Source: Desulfobacterales bacterium C00003106 (lineage in GTDB: Bacteria; Desulfobacterota; Desulfobacteria; Desulfobacterales; C00003106). From it: 5,936 nt of DNA. How positions within the stretch are numbered: position 1 is the first letter of the stretch; each line of letters starts with the position of its first letter. Below the pieces are notes generated by a model. It searched no databases. It had not been told where the DNA came from and was given only the letters and a program-made list of their open reading frames with translations. A program made the position numbers and the translations under genes. Positions 5,751 through 5,936 of the stretch are shown piece by piece. The stretch covers positions 1 through 5,936 of the forward strand of contig MAXM01000016.1 of the NCBI GenBank assembly GCA_001751015.1, written 5' to 3'.

Positions 5751-5936
5751 AGTAGTCAGTGCCTGGACGAACACTCATAACACCCACAATTACAGTCAGT
5801 TGGATGGTATTATCACATCGAAGTTTTTCGACCTGTGCGGTTAGCTTTTAGCCATTAGCGGTTAGCTTGTGGATAAAACTGTTCAACATCCTCTTTGCCT
5901 CATTGACCTGTCAGCGATTCCCGACGTCATGATAAC
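5751..5936. other. Region upstream of hom, no supportable gene
   Basis: The stretch holds the heptanucleotide repeat (5837-5868) and a small TCGAA/TTCGA hairpin (about 5818-5831), but no clear promoter boxes. On the minus strand the first 17 codons from the window edge are open before a TGA. They could be the tail of an upstream gene, but they are too short to identify. Confidence 0.35.
5837..5868 (-). repeat. GCTAANN heptanucleotide tandem repeat
   Basis: Read on the minus strand, four 7-base units follow one another: GCTAACC, GCTAATG, GCTAAAA, GCTAACC (5866 down to 5839). On the plus strand this also appears as an 11-base direct repeat, GCGGTTAGCTT, at 5837-5847 and 5858-5868 with a 21-base period. 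It is related to 299-322 at 21 of 24 positions in opposite orientation. It lies 100 bases upstream of hom. Confidence 0.75.

Noticed and set aside
5400..5780. 126-codon plus-strand ORF opposite the N-terminal part of hom
   Set aside because: It is a shadow of the hom Rossmann domain, rich in Ser, Pro and Thr as expected from antisense reading.
5796..5840. Possible promoter for hom around a GATAAT-like box on the minus strand
   Set aside because: No acceptable -35 hexamer lies at the right distance; a small TCGAA/TTCGA hairpin occupies the place.

Overview
The window reads as an ordinary bacterial chromosomal segment of medium G+C. I favour a deltaproteobacterial (Desulfobacterota-like) source. 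That rests on protein resemblance, on a homoserine dehydrogenase gene followed by an archaeal-type phosphoglycerate-mutase-family gene, and on dispersed palindromic repeats. It is an inference and I cannot name a species. Four full-length housekeeping genes and one small membrane-protein gene are clear. No RNA gene, CRISPR array, phage gene or intact transposase gene is visible.

Layout. Positions 1-385 hold no convincing gene but contain a long imperfect palindrome (113-296), followed directly by a short heptanucleotide repeat (300-324). dprA lies on the minus strand (386-1522). Upstream of it, at 1612-1680, is a shortened second copy of the palindromic element, so dprA sits between two direct repeats that match at 55 of 57 positions. 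A plus-strand unit follows: an unproven 50-codon ORF (1693-1845), a near-consensus sigma-70 promoter (1778-1805), a DUF2065-type two-helix membrane protein (1879-2064), a seven-codon mini-ORF whose stop overlaps the next start, and queA (2099-3148), with a terminator hairpin at 3194-3219. Converging on it from the minus strand are hom (4427-5737) and then the apgM-family gene (3164-4357). The last 199 bases hold no supportable gene but carry a second array of the heptanucleotide repeat (5837-5868).

Functions. QueA makes epoxyqueuosine in tRNA. DprA protects incoming single-stranded DNA and loads RecA on it during natural transformation. Hom makes homoserine for threonine and methionine. The gene downstream of hom is either a cofactor-independent phosphoglycerate mutase or, as its position suggests, the homoserine kinase of the threonine pathway; this is the most interesting functional question here. 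The most interesting DNA-level signal is the palindromic element and its internally deleted copy flanking dprA. I did not find a clearly new multi-gene system.
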